Source: Chara braunii
Taxonomy: Eukaryota; Streptophyta; Charophyceae; Charales; Characeae
Assembly: GCA_003427395.1 (NCBI GenBank)
Contig: BFEA01000261.1
Coordinates: forward strand, 1,192,771-1,214,552
Reading direction: 5' to 3'
Length of the DNA: 21,782 nt
Position numbers and translations under genes: made by a program. Of this stretch, positions 7,581 through 17,258 are shown one piece after another. Within the stretch, counting starts at the first letter, position 1; the number at the start of each line of letters is the position of its first letter. The notes below the pieces were generated by a model, which saw only the letters and a program-made list of their open reading frames with translations, searched no databases and was not told where the DNA came from.

Positions 7581-8440
7581 CATGTGACGCTCAACCTTAT
7601 GCCCTGCACTGCTTCCCGGTCGGAGTGTTTTGGTTTGCGGAAGGGGGCCCGGGGAAAGGCAGAAAAGATGGGGTGTGCCAAGGATTTTTGAAAATTGAGT
7701 GCGGGGACACAGACAGAACTGAAATCCCCCATGTTGGTCCGACGGTAGTAAGAAGAAGGTTCGTCTCTGCGCGGGTTTTAAGGGAGAAAAAGGCACACGC
7801 GAGACTCGCAACTACGGGAAATTCAATCCACTGGACTTCCCACCGAGCCGTTGTCGAGTGCATCGGTTCAGCACCACCCAAGAGCAGCGCGGGACTCTCC
7901 CGGCCGCGTCACGCAGGAGTTGGTTTATTCCTTCGTCGCGAATATACATGGAGCTTCCGCAAGCCGCTCCGGCCAAGTGCGCCAGCCATACCTCTCGCGA
8001 GCCCCTACGATAGGATAGGGCCTACGCGAGGCACGACTTACCTCCACCTCGCAGGACCTGTCACCTCCCTTCGGTGGGCGTATCCTCGCCTAGCTACCAG
8101 TCCACAGTACGAAAGTTGCAATTGCAGAGGTGGACCAGCCGAGGGCGTTTCTCGTTCGTTGTAGCATAGGGGGTACGCGCAGTATTCCGCCTATCGGACC
8201 CGCACGCGAACCGACATCTTGGGGGGCTGAAGTCCCAAGTGCGACTCGGCGGCGGTCGACTAGGACGTATCTCACTCACCACACGCACGATACTCTAACA
8301 GACGCAAAAATAAAACACACACACATACGCACACATACACAAAAGAACGCGGCCAAACAACGTGATAACACTCCTAGTCCCTTCAGTAGCCATCCCATAA
8401 CTTTCCGATGCGGAAATCAGATAGGCGTTGCGCGCGGGAC
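7581..8440. other. No recognised gene
   Basis: GC-rich sequence with several overlapping open frames on both strands, including 7625-8164 on the plus strand. None shows a recognisable domain, and frames open on both strands over the same bases argue for compositional bias. The only notable item is the 63-bp segment 7690-7752, listed separately. Confidence 0.6.
7690..7752. repeat. About 60-bp repeat shared with 20519-20580
   Basis: AATTGAGTGCGGGGACACAG, then CTGAAATCCCCC, then TGTTGGTCCGACG matches 20519-20580 with only a few substitutions and small indels, in the same orientation. Sequence on either side does not match. It is probably a conserved end of a mobile element, for example the edge of an LTR, but this is not established. 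Confidence 0.7.
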
Positions 8441-8445
8441 TTTAG

Positions 8446-8452
8446 TATAAAA
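8446..8452 (+). promoter_or_regulatory. TATA-box-like site
   Basis: TATAAAA in a GC-rich setting lies 61 bp upstream of an ATG at 8514. A similar TTATAAAG followed by GTTGCGCGG is at 8998-9005, and the two surroundings resemble each other (GTATAAAACCGCGCGG against GTTATAAAGTTGCGCGG). This may be a promoter of a lost gene or of an element terminus. Weak evidence. Confidence 0.3.
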
Positions 8453-8513
8453 CCGCGCGGACACGAGGCCTACTCATGCCGACTAGTAATGCAATCATTC
8501 GCAAACAGTCGCA

Positions 8514-8615
8514 ATGAAGGCGTACTATGTAGTACCCATACTCATGCGGTCCTTGTTAGTCTCGAGGGTCGCATTCGACTCTCAAGTGTCGGCTGACACG
8601 CGCCTTGAGGGTTAA
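8514..8615 (+). CDS. Possible small ORF (33 aa), unrecognised
   Basis: I do not recognise this protein. The ATG has A at -1 and sits 61 bp downstream of the TATA-like site. The N-terminus (MKAYYVVPILMRSLLVSRVA) has a charged start and a moderately hydrophobic stretch like a weak signal peptide, and the frame ends 13 residues later at TAA. A different plus-strand frame then stays open for about 60 codons (to a TAG near 8753) and contains CGEWVVHRFVPVVAIVSYD, so one gene may have been split by a frameshift. Chance is also a fair explanation at this length. Confidence 0.2.
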   Translation: MKAYYVVPILMRSLLVSRVAFDSQVSADTRLEG

Positions 8616-9044
8616 TCTCTCGACGCTGGACAACCGCCAAGTGCGGTTGAGAACCACACCCTCTTCTGCACCCTGCGGAGAGTGGGTGGTGCACAGGTTC
8701 GTACCTGTGGTGGCAATCGTCTCTTATGACCCTGGAGACCAGCTCCTTCCCTAGGGCCTGGAAGCGAGTCAAGGGGTTTGACTTTGACGGTTGCCACGGA
8801 CTGCAACGTCCAACTATAGTAACTCTAAAAAGCAAAAATAGGTCGAAGGCCTCCCCATCCCAAAATCACAAACTTCGGTAACCTTTTGGTTGGCACCAAC
8901 GATCTATACTGACTCTGGACACACATGTACACATACGAATCACTTAGTCTCCTAACTCAAGACACTAGGACGGGCGAACATCGAGCGCAAGATTTTGTTA
9001 TAAAGTTGCGCGGTAGCAAGCCTTTCTTACATCAACCGGCGATG

Positions 9045-9425
9045 TTAGTCATACACGGCAATCGCAGTTTCGGCCTCGCGGTATTGAATGACTGAAGAAA
9101 TATATCGTAAGGGGTTGCCCTTCACGATATTGAACGGCAGAACGATATGTCGTTCAGCCCTCGCGACATTTCTGGCCTCAGGGTCGGGTGTCTCGACGAG
9201 CAGGGCAGATAGGTTCTGTACCGGGGAAAATTCCTTTCCTGCAGAGTCTAGGGTCAGGGATGTTCTGGACAAGGACCTCGAATTCAGGCTCAGGACTAAT
9301 GTCCGACTAAGAAATCCCTAAGAAGCATACAACACTGTAGAGGGGGTTTTCTTTCTTTCCTCAATCTCAATCCCAATTTTTACCTTTACGCGTGACTCAC
9401 TCAGGCCATGCAAACACCCAACATA
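9045..9425. other. No recognised gene
   Basis: A minus-strand frame of 75 codons (9045-9272) is open and protein-like in composition but matches no domain I know. It could be a relic. Nothing else is visible apart from T- and C-rich low-complexity sequence near 9345-9370. Confidence 0.4.
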
Positions 9426-9429
9426 AATA

Positions 9430-9510
9430 CACATATATATAGGGGGATAAGTATGTGACGATCACTTCTCACAATCACAGTGAGACTCCTCACAACCATA
9501 TATATATGTG
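9430..9510. other. AT-dinucleotide inverted repeat
   Basis: CACATATATAT (9430-9440) and ATATATATGTG (9500-9510) are exact inverses. Inside, TCTCAC and GTGAGA near 9467-9485 form a second hairpin. This is a nested foldback of about 80 bp without coding content. Confidence 0.55.
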
Positions 9511-9514
9511 TGAT

Positions 9515-10029
9515 CGCAGGCAGTCCAATCGAAAATCCGAACCACAAAACATACTTGCAACTACATCAAAGAGTCAAGCAAGAGTCTACGCACTACACAG
9601 AGTCAACTCCAACCAATCTCTATACTCATACCCCTCGCTTTAGTCATGCAAGCCCCAACCTTTGTCCAACCAACCATAATTAACTACTCAGTACCTTTGT
9701 TAAATGGTCATTCAATAGAAGTCCGGGTGAAACCTTAATAAAACAATAAAATCACCAGCGCTAAAATCTTTTTAGGTTGAGTATTGAGAATGAATTGGAG
9801 TTGAGTCGTAAACCGACGAATCGGCAACCGACCTGTTGTTAGTGATAACAGAAGGTCATCCTTGTAGGATCGACCTGAATCTAGTCCTGATCTCAAATCA
9901 AATGTCCAGAAGGACCCATAACACAAGATAGACCAATCCCAAGCTAAATCTATGAGTCCAAATCGAAAGTAGTTTCTATATCATAATTCCACTAAGAGTC
10001 ATTCTACTTAACTAATCATAGGTCTACCC
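9515..10029. other. AT-rich, no gene seen
   Basis: No credible open frame or RNA gene. Composition shifts to AT-rich here and stays so until about 11530. Confidence 0.6.
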
Positions 10030-10640
10030 CTAAGTCAGTGCCTAATAAAAAGGTAGATTTTTGGCAGAATCTCCTCTATACAGAGCGGATTCCCAGAATT
10101 GTCACCTGTCAAAATATAATATGACTCCTCTAATAGTCCAAATATGAAAGTAAAAATAATTTATAACTTTGGAAAGTCAAAATTTGTCTAACTCCCTGAA
10201 TTAGTAAAAATTTGGGCAACACTTTCTTTAGAAAGGTAGACTTCCCAGATTTTTACCAAGTCAAACATGAACCCAAAGTCAAAATATGAATTCAACTAAG
10301 ACAAAATTTAACTAATATCCTTAGATCTGTAGAAATTTCGGCAACGTTTCCCGTAGAGAAAGTACTATTTCAAGATTCATACAAAGTTAAGTTCAAAATT
10401 TAAAATGACTTTGACCTTTCAAGGCCCAATTTTGTCCAACTCCCTGAATTAGTAAAAATTTGGGCAGCACTCCATTTAGAAAGGGAGACTTCCCAGATTT
10501 TTACTAAGTCATAAAAGTCAGACAAATTGAACTTTGAAAGACAAAATCTGACTAACTTCTTGGTTTTGTAGAAATTTCGACAGCGCTTCCCGTAGAGAAA
10601 GTGGCTTACCAAATTGTATACAAGACCAAGTATAATAAAT
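10030..10640. repeat. Satellite-like tandem repeat of about 120 bp, alternating types
   Basis: Five diverged monomers have comparable anchor positions at about 10058, 10211, 10336, 10459 and 10575. Type A (CTCCCTGAATTAGTAAAAAT, then TTGGGCA) occurs at about 10191 and 10439, 248 bp apart. Type B (TGTAGAAATTTCG, then CCCGTAGAGAAAGT) occurs at about 10328 and 10567, 239 bp apart. A and B share weaker similarity (AAATTT[GC]GGCA, then TTAGAAAG or GTAGAGAAAG, then an AAGTCA or AAGTTA end). This is the pattern of a higher-order repeat with a dimer of about 245 bp. The region is AT-rich and non-coding. Confidence 0.72.
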
Positions 10641-10918
10641 GATCCAAAAAAATGTAGAAATCGACCTAAGTAAAAATAAACTTAGCCCAGAAAATGCAGG
10701 AATTGAAACTACCTTCTGTGACTCTAGCACGTAGCTGGCAACTAAAGCAACTACCTATCAAACTGAGACTCAGACTAAGTAGTGGTCGCACTCAGTTACA
10801 TGCAGGTCAAACCACAAAGGTAAGTACTCTCACCAATCCCAAGTTATTTCATATAAGATAGTTCATTAATCTTTAGATAATTCAACCCTTATACTCAACT
10901 TACATCTGGCACGAATGC
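10640..10918. other. AT-rich spacer, no gene seen
   Basis: No open frame, RNA gene or clear repeat copy was recognised between the satellite block and the spaced-repeat array. Confidence 0.55.
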
Positions 10919-10919
10919 T

Positions 10920-11531
10920 AGACCATTCGGCTTGGAAATAATGTCCAGCGTGCCTTAGGATATACACGAACATGTTGCACTACTACTTTTCTCTTCTTTG
11001 GGCATATGACTAGACCATTCGGCTTGGAAACAATGCCTAGCCGCCCTGAACTGTTTAATATCCAAGATTTAATAATTCTCCGACTTTGTTCTCAAAAGAA
11101 AATGCAAATATGGGTAGGGGTTTGAACCATTCGGCTTGGAAACAATGTTCATCTTGCCCAGATTATTTCCAATTATACTTTGTAATTTTCATTCTCTTCT
11201 TAGTAATATGGCTTAGTGTTGGACCATTCGGCTTGGAAACAATGCCCAACTGCCATTTCACATGCAAATATATAAGTAAAATAGTTTCTTTTATACTTAG
11301 GTTGTACTTATGTGCGCGGTTTTCAGGCTAAACCATTCAGCTTAGAAACAATGCTGAGCCTTAGACCAAAATCCTCCCTCATAATAAAACAAGGAAACCC
11401 CTTCTTATCAGGCAACCCTCAGAAGATAAACATAGCAACCAGGTCATTCAGCTTAGAAACAATGTCTAACTCTTCAGAAAACAGAGAAATAAATACAGCC
11501 TTGGGCCATTTAACTTAGAAACAATGTCCAG
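10920..11531 (+). repeat. Seven-copy spaced repeat array
   Basis: The motif ACCATTCGGCTTGGAAACA followed by ATG and a C/T-rich tail begins at 10922, 11014, 11126, 11223, 11332, 11443 and 11505. All copies have the same orientation, with intervals of 92, 112, 97, 109, 111 and 62 bp. Conservation covers about 27 bp and the spacers show no shared sequence. Copies 1-4 carry CGGCTTGG, 5-6 carry CAGCTTAG and 7 carries TAACTTAG. Intervals are not consistently multiples of three and the frames differ, so it does not encode a repeat protein. The shape is CRISPR-like only superficially; the host is eukaryotic, spacers are of uneven length and no cas gene is present. Confidence 0.88.
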
Positions 11532-11534
11532 TCT

Positions 11535-13261
11535 TTGGTTGACCCAGTCAAACACATACAGTCTACCTTCCTCCCACCTTCCCCCCAGTTCATCCCTTGG
11601 TCTGCTTTCACTCTCAAACATTCCTTTCATTCAATCTGATTATGTCCTGAACGTAAGCAAAATCATAGAGACAATCTCATGCATACATCAGCCAAGCTAA
11701 AAGGAGGTAGACAAACATGGGTATAGTGGGGTCATACAGATAGAACGTGGTATACCTGTTTGTTCCCTGCCTCCAGAACCTCGCCTAGGTTCCGGCAGAG
11801 CTCCTGCAATCGGTGGGTGGACTCCCCACAGAGTCTTGATGCGGTCCTACGGATTGCAATCCCGCCTGCCGCCTTCCTCTCGTAACCAACAGACTAGACT
11901 TAGAGTGAGAAGGGCAGAAAGAGATAGGTTGAGACGCTCAGATCCAAGGAGGGCACTCAGACTCGCGAGAGAGGACCTTATTATCTTCGATCACCTGAGG
12001 GCCCCGCAATGATAGCAGGAAACGCAGCAGCTTAGTCGAACCAAAGTCAAACTGTTGACACAGTCCTTCCTGATGAACCTCCAGATTGTAGTGACAACCC
12101 CTTTGCGCAGATCTAAAACACTTCCAAAGGTTGCAACGTCATTCTTCCTGACCAATCTGTTGCAACCCAGCCTAGAGATGCTGTGCTCAAGTGAAGTTCG
12201 CCCTTATACTCTACCCAAAAGGTGGGAGGAATTGCAGCAATGCACAGTGTGCAAGGCACAACAATTCAGCGCTGCTCAAAGGAGTACAGCAGCAAGGCTC
12301 CACTTCACGCCACTCTTAGCACTCCGAATGAGCCAAGCCAAATGTATCTTCCGCTGAAATATGGTCCTATACACCGTTTTTTTGGTCGTGCACGCCGAGA
12401 GACAGGATGCAGCAACCCCCTTAAAAAACAATAGTCCGCCGCAGCCTCGACACCTGCCAGCATCAACAATAATACCAGAATGAAGAGTGGCCAGTGCTGA
12501 AGCGCAACAACCGCCTGGTGACGAACAGTAGATCCTTCTGTGTAGTGGCTGCAATTTGAAGACAGGCTGCACTCTTGAACTTTTATCGGTAGCAGCCTAA
12601 TCGCAACATGGGGCAGCAGTGATCAGTAAATCACCTTAGAAAAACACAGCAGCCCTGTGTCATAGCAATCATAGTGCATGGAGACGTCGGTTGCGAGCGC
12701 CACCGTCACAAGCAGGTACGCATCCCACGACTTGTATTCCCGCCAAAAATCAAGAATCGGATGAATCTTTGCCCTCTCTGCCTCATATTAGATCTCTGTT
12801 CTCCTTGATCTGATTCTGGGGCACCTGCGTTACCTTCTAGCAACTCCACCGCTCCAACTAAACTCCCCGCTTGACAACACTGAAGGATCGTTGGGCTACG
12901 TTCTTATAACGGTGCCGGGGTCAACAGCAGCAATCGAGGCATGTGCATACGTCAGTCATGCGGGCCGTTGTCAAGACCAGGTACGTGTGCCCCCTCTCTA
13001 ACTACAAACAACCTCCTCTTATCTCCCATTTCATTGTCCCTCCTTCGCTGCCTCCTGTCCTCCCTCGCGTGCACCTGGCACTATTTCCCAACCGGATCCA
13101 TTCCTTCTCTCTCTGCCATAGAGCCCTCTGACAGTAGCCGCCCCTACAGCACCCGAGTTCAGCTCCAGCTTTCGTTTAGGATGGTGAGGCAGTTGTTCTC
13201 TCTCCCGCCAGACTCCTCTTCCCCCATCGCTGTCCACTTCTTCGTCTCGTTGGCGCTCACC
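11535..13261. other. No recognised gene
   Basis: About 1.7 kb without a convincing coding frame or RNA gene. There is a CAG/GCA-rich part at about 12220-12660. The frames at 12055-12357 and 12941-13288 show no domain, and 13031-13285 is open on the opposite strand as well. Confidence 0.55.
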
Positions 13262-13279
13262 GTTCTCGTCAACGAGAAC
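13262..13279. other. Perfect hairpin
   Basis: GTTCTCGT and ACGAGAAC pair perfectly across a CA loop. Confidence 0.6.
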
Positions 13280-13291
13280 TCTCACTAGCTT

Positions 13292-13341
13292 AGCGCAACT
13301 CCTCGTAGCGCTAGACAGCGCAGCTCCTCATAGCGCTAGAC
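13292..13341. repeat. 25-bp tandem repeat, two units
   Basis: AGCGCAACTCCTCGTAGCGC followed by TAGAC (13292-13316) is repeated at 13317-13341 with two G/A changes. Each unit contains the palindrome TAGCGCTA. Confidence 0.8.
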
Positions 13342-13367
13342 CCCACTGCGTTCAAAAGCAGCAAACG

Positions 13368-13372
13368 AAAAA
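13368..13372 (-). terminator. Oligo-T, possible RNA polymerase III terminator
   Basis: Five T on the minus strand lie about ten bases after the U6-like 3' end, a position suited to Pol III termination. Confidence 0.4.
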
Positions 13373-13382
13373 CAATGCCCTC

Positions 13383-13457
13383 GGCCCTTTTCCAAATTTA
13401 TGCGTGCCATCCTGCACAGGGGCCAGACTAATCCTCTCTGTATCGTTCCAATTTTAA
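13383..13457 (-). pseudogene. Degenerate U6 snRNA sequence
   Basis: On the minus strand AAAATTGGAACGATACAGAG, then AGGATTAG, then TGGCCCCTG, then GCACGCATAAAT follows U6 from the region before the ACAGAGA box to the 3' end. The ACAGAGA box is intact, but the catalytic AGC triad reads AGT, the internal stem-loop lost one base, and the 3' end has several substitutions. A small hairpin (GTGCC-TCGG-GGCAC, 13488-13501) upstream recalls the 5' stem-loop of plant U6. About 30 extra bases would then separate it from the body, compared with normal spacing of a few bases. It is unlikely to work in splicing. It is joined upstream to a tRNA-like head (13558-13632). Confidence 0.82.
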
Positions 13458-13557
13458 CGAATGTCATGGAGGACTTCAACCACGGTGGTGCCCCGAGGCA
13501 CTATCGCGGCCTGAGCGGTCCCAGGCAATTCAGAATGCCTGGTCTTACCCGTGACGT

Positions 13558-13632
13558 TTCCCCCACCTCAACCCGAATGCAGGTTTGTACTTCAACAGTC
13601 CACGGTTGTACCCACTGAGCTAGGTTCCTGGG
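13558..13632 (-). mobile_element. tRNA-like SINE head upstream of the U6-like sequence
   Basis: Minus-strand CCAGGAACCTAGCTCAGTGG contains a good A box (13609-13621) and resembles the head of the SINE at 5077-5601 (CCAGGGGCCTAGCTCAGTTG). A weaker B box (GGGTTGAGGTG, about 13565-13575) follows. Between this head and the U6 body lie about 100 bp with two small hairpins (13521-13542 and 13488-13501). The arrangement could be a chimeric retrotranscript (tRNA-SINE 5' part plus U6 3' part) or two neighbouring insertions. The plus-strand segment 13640-14300 shows no recognised gene, only an (AAAAAT)n patch near 13684-13700. Confidence 0.6.
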
Positions 13633-14301
13633 TGTACCCCCTAGTCACCGTACCGAGTCCCAAAAGGGAACGGGACCACTAGCAAAAATAAAAATAAAAA
13701 TATAAAAACTGACATATAAGAATCCTAAACAGGAAACGGGAACTGCTGGCACCTGGCTAGTCCTGTGAGTCGGGCCCGTCGTCACGCCCTTTAACAAAAC
13801 TGAGGGGGGACCCTCAACCCCTCGGTTTCTTCCATGCTGTTTTGCTGCTCTCTCGTCGCCGTATGTTGGCCTCGATCCCCACACCTCCGTATCGAAAATC
13901 CCATGCCGTAACCTATAGGGCTAAGCCCAAACCTGAGATTTGCATGCGCGGAATCCGATATGAAACGGTGCAGCCCAACGCTCAGGGCCACGTGAAGGGC
14001 CCGGGCCCCATCCTCATCTATAACGAAGCCTGCAACCGCTAGATAAACACGCCGAATAGGGAGACTGCAACCTTCAAGTCCTTATTTAAATCAACAATAA
14101 AAACGCAGGCCGGCCAACTATGTCGGCTTTACAATCAAACCAGAGAGGGGAAATCACCCGCGTGCCTTAAAACTGCACGCCCACGCACTCTTTTAAACTT
14201 GGTCAATCTTCTAGTCAACAGACCACAGACGCGACCGCACCTTTCGCAAAATACTTAAACTTTAAATTAACTTATTTTCCTATCGCTTACAAAAACCCAG
14301 A

Positions 14302-14327
14302 GCGGATACCCTTGTAAGGGTATTCGC
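14302..14327. other. 12-bp near-perfect hairpin
   Basis: GCGGATACCCTT and AAGGGTATTCGC pair with one mismatch across GT. It lies just past the 3' end (minus strand) of the broken unknown ORF at 14348-14833 and could be an element end or transcript terminator. Confidence 0.6.
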
Positions 14328-14347
14328 ACCGACACCGTCGTTCTTCG

Positions 14348-14833
14348 TTTGTCGTGAAAGGGGGCGGGTACACACGTGGTATCCCGTTTTCAGATGAGGT
14401 CTCGTCGGCGCTCGTTACACAACTTCGAGTTCGATGTGGAGGGCCTCAATCGAGTAGCCTTCTCTTTGTGCTCGTCCTCGCCACATGTATGATAGTGGAA
14501 ACCCTTGGCCTGATAACGCTCGAAGCGACGACAATCGATGCACAGAGTGTTAGGCCAATGAGGCTCCACCGTTGTCCACGGGACGGCGATCGGTTCGTTA
14601 AATGGCAATAACAGCGAATAGGGCGGAAAATGCGTATCAATGATAACAAAACCCGCACCGATGAATCCAGAACACCGAGTTTCGAGAGGAAAGTAATAAA
14701 CCCCTCCGATCTTGACGACGGTTTGTCGTACGTTCCACTCACATACACGTATCATTTTCTCGTTGTACGGGAAGGGGCGTGGCGGGGGCACGAAAAGTTA
14801 GCACCTGGTCGGGTTGGGGCCATCAGTCCACAT
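14348..14833 (-). pseudogene. Broken copy of the unknown duplicated ORF
   Basis: This is a second copy of the protein at 20680-21174. Over 129 aligned residues without gaps about 90 are identical by hand count, including RVCEW, IGG-YYFP, RCSGF, IIDTHFPPYS, LLPFNE, VEPHWP, TLC--C-RFE, GFHY, EDEH, TRLRPSTS and ERRRDLI. The conserved start MWTD is present at 14833, but a TAA follows after 11 codons. A TGA interrupts right after RRDLI, where the other copy continues for about 16 residues, and matching residues (KRDT, VP-PF, K) continue past it. Many DNA differences between the copies are at third codon positions. I do not recognise the family. It probably belonged to a mobile element. Confidence 0.75.
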
Positions 14834-14884
14834 GGCAGCAAAGGTAAACTCAGCACAGATTTTAATCATACATCATTCGTCTGA

Positions 14885-16250
14885 CACTCTAGGCAACCAG
14901 ATCATTCAGTCGATCAGCCAATCGTCCTTACAATCATGCTATAACAAACTCGCTCGCACGACTCCTTGCATGCACATACCGAAGTGAGAGAAATAAGGTT
15001 ACCATAATTCATCCATCACGATATAACGGGACCGGAGGGGAGAGAGAGAGAGAGAGAGTACAGACGCAGACCAGGAGAGAAGAACGAGTAGAAAGCAATC
15101 ACAGAATTTCAGGCAATCTTGTCCAGGAGAGTTTCGACTTAAAAGTCAAGCGATCAGAATTCACACTCGAGGATACAAATTTTGGGACAAAAAAAAGGGG
15201 AAGCACTTCTTCCATAAAATTCCATCACAGCCCTAGGCCATGCACTCACTCACTTCCGACTCGAACGTCTCACTTGCACAGATGATCCTGACCGTCGCGT
15301 ACCAACCCACCATCGCGATCGTCACCCCACCGACTTAGTCTTTGCATGGCCCTGCTCGGATCCCACAGTCCATCAAGCGATCCAGCATGCCGAGCACTAA
15401 AACTACAGCCAGCTCGTCGGGACTTTTCGACTCGCACCTTCCTTCATGCCACCTAGCCACAACTTCCCGGAAGCGGGCTGATGAGTCGAAAGGGAGATTT
15501 TCGGGAGCGCTTGCGGAATTTATAGTTGTGGAAAAGAAGAGAGACGCTAGGAAGGGTAAGGACTTAGACATGGAGGAGTAGGGAAAGGCTCAGGGATACT
15601 CGCCTGACGAAAGTCATGTCCATCCTTTGGATCCCAGTTGTAGCCAATCAGAATCAGTGTGTATCATGAATTTCCTTCTTACACGGCGCGTCTCCTTGGC
15701 TACAGAGGGGATTAGAGCAGGAAGAAGAAGGGCGTGAAGAATAGTGTGAAATGGAACCAAGATTCAGACGATCAAGAAGGAGAGAAAAAACGTGCAAGGT
15801 CTAAGGAGAGATGGAAAACTGTTACAGAGAGAGAGAAGGAGCGTGAGCGCGAAGAAGAGAGTGTCGAAGGCAGTGTGGGAAGCGGGGAGGGAAGACTCGC
15901 ATGCATGGCGCCGACGCGGGGGCAAAAAGAGCACCAAAGCAGTTACAACTAATTCAAATTGAAAAGTACCATATCCACGCGGTAGGGCGAGCGTGGGAGA
16001 AAATCCTACACCTATTCAGATTCCTACGAAAATTCCCAGAGCTTTCCAAGACGAAGTTGAGAACATTCATGCACAAGAAAGGGCACGTCAGATTCCGCTT
16101 ATTCTGGAAGTTCTAACCGTCGACCCAAATTCCTAGCGCGCTCGTTAAGGCGCGTGTAATTCCCATGTAATTCCCATATTTGCACTAGATAATTTTTTAA
16201 AAACTGATCCGAGGGTCCCGCATATTACATTCATGAAAATACAAAAAGAG
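14885..16250. other. No recognised gene; short GA runs
   Basis: A (GA)n patch at about 15040-15058 and purine-rich sequence at 15715-15890. A minus-strand frame at about 15200-15571, interrupted once by TAG, reads like protein (FREVVARWHEGRCESKSPDE) but has no recognised domain. It could be a decayed gag-like remnant. Confidence 0.4.
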
Positions 16251-17258
16251 GCCTCGTCAGGCTGTCACCCAAAATTCGACAAAAAAAGGGAGAGGGAGGG
16301 GGGGGGGAACGGAAGATGGCATAAGTCCGGAAGCTCGCACATCATATATGTGACGCTCAGGGGGTTCCAAAACTATGCGATCTCCTAATTGCATGGAGGA
16401 GAGTAATGACAAAGGAGATCGGAGATGGTGAGGAGATGAATGACGAACCCAACGTATCAGGATGGTGTACAAGCACTCGATCGAGCCAGGAGTCATGTTG
16501 ACGCCAACTTCAATTGCATTATCTTCAAAACTTGGTCAGCTCCGGGGTTCCGAGATCTATGCCACCCAACTCTGTTGTGCGCCTTGCCCTGCCTCCTTTA
16601 GGTCGACAAAGGTCGTCCCGAAGGCACCATCACAACTCGCCGATCTTGGCTGACTCTGCTTGGCTATTGAAAGTCTGATCGGCGGTAATTGACGAGAAGA
16701 GGGTTGTGGAGGGGTCTAGGTCATCCGGCAGGGAGCGGAGGAAAATAATCGGATGCTTCGTCCCCAAGATCGACAAAGTGGACGATTTTGTGCGCTCGTG
16801 GGAATCGATGGTTGGGTCGGGAGAGGGAGAGGAGGTAGTCACGATAAAGGGTAGGGATAGTGCGGAGGATATTATCTCTTAGAGACTCATAGTCCTCTAC
16901 TGCGGGAAAGGTTCCAGATATGATACAGTACAACTCTATATGGTTATACTGCCTCCAGGCGACACTGAAGAGAAGGATGTTGAGGGGGAATGACGGGGAG
17001 CGATAAGGGAAAATCATGCATAAGAGTCGCATGGCAAAGTGGTGACAAAAGAGCTGGTTGGCGAAAATGCGGTAGTTTAGAGGGAACTCGATGTGGGGAA
17101 GAGAAGAAAAGGAGAGGTAATCAAGAGGGCGACGGTAAATCGGACGAGGACGGAGCGCTCGTATGGGGAGGAGGACGAGGACGAGGACGAAGCACTGAGG
17201 GGGCGGCAAAGGTGGGAGATGGTGAGCGAGAGCGGCGGAGGCGGCGGCGGCGGGAGGA
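16251..17258 (-). other. Degenerate open frames, unassigned
   Basis: Minus-strand frames at 16257-16496, 16630-16842 and 16721-17269 are open in overlapping registers, and a plus-strand frame 16990-17529 overlaps them. The part near 17220-17270 is a simple GGC/GGA-rich run that opens several frames by composition. No retroelement domain could be assigned. This may be the 3' remainder of the element whose integrase lies at 19062-20315. Confidence 0.35.

Noticed and set aside
7625-8164. 179-codon plus-strand open frame as a gene
   Set aside because: GC-rich region with open frames on both strands. No domain, and the frame includes the dispersed 60-bp repeat, so it is likely a chance frame.
10920-11531. 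CRISPR array
   Set aside because: Repeats with spacers are present, but spacer lengths vary from about 35 to 85 bp, the repeat decays along the array, no cas gene exists and the surrounding sequence is clearly eukaryotic.
11780-11880. tRNA gene
   Set aside because: Some hairpin-like words (GGATTGCAATCC) are present, but no A and B box pair or cloverleaf could be built.
15200-15571. Gag-like protein on the minus strand
   Set aside because: The composition is protein-like but no capsid or zinc-knuckle motif could be identified, and a stop interrupts it. Kept only as a note on an unassigned stretch.
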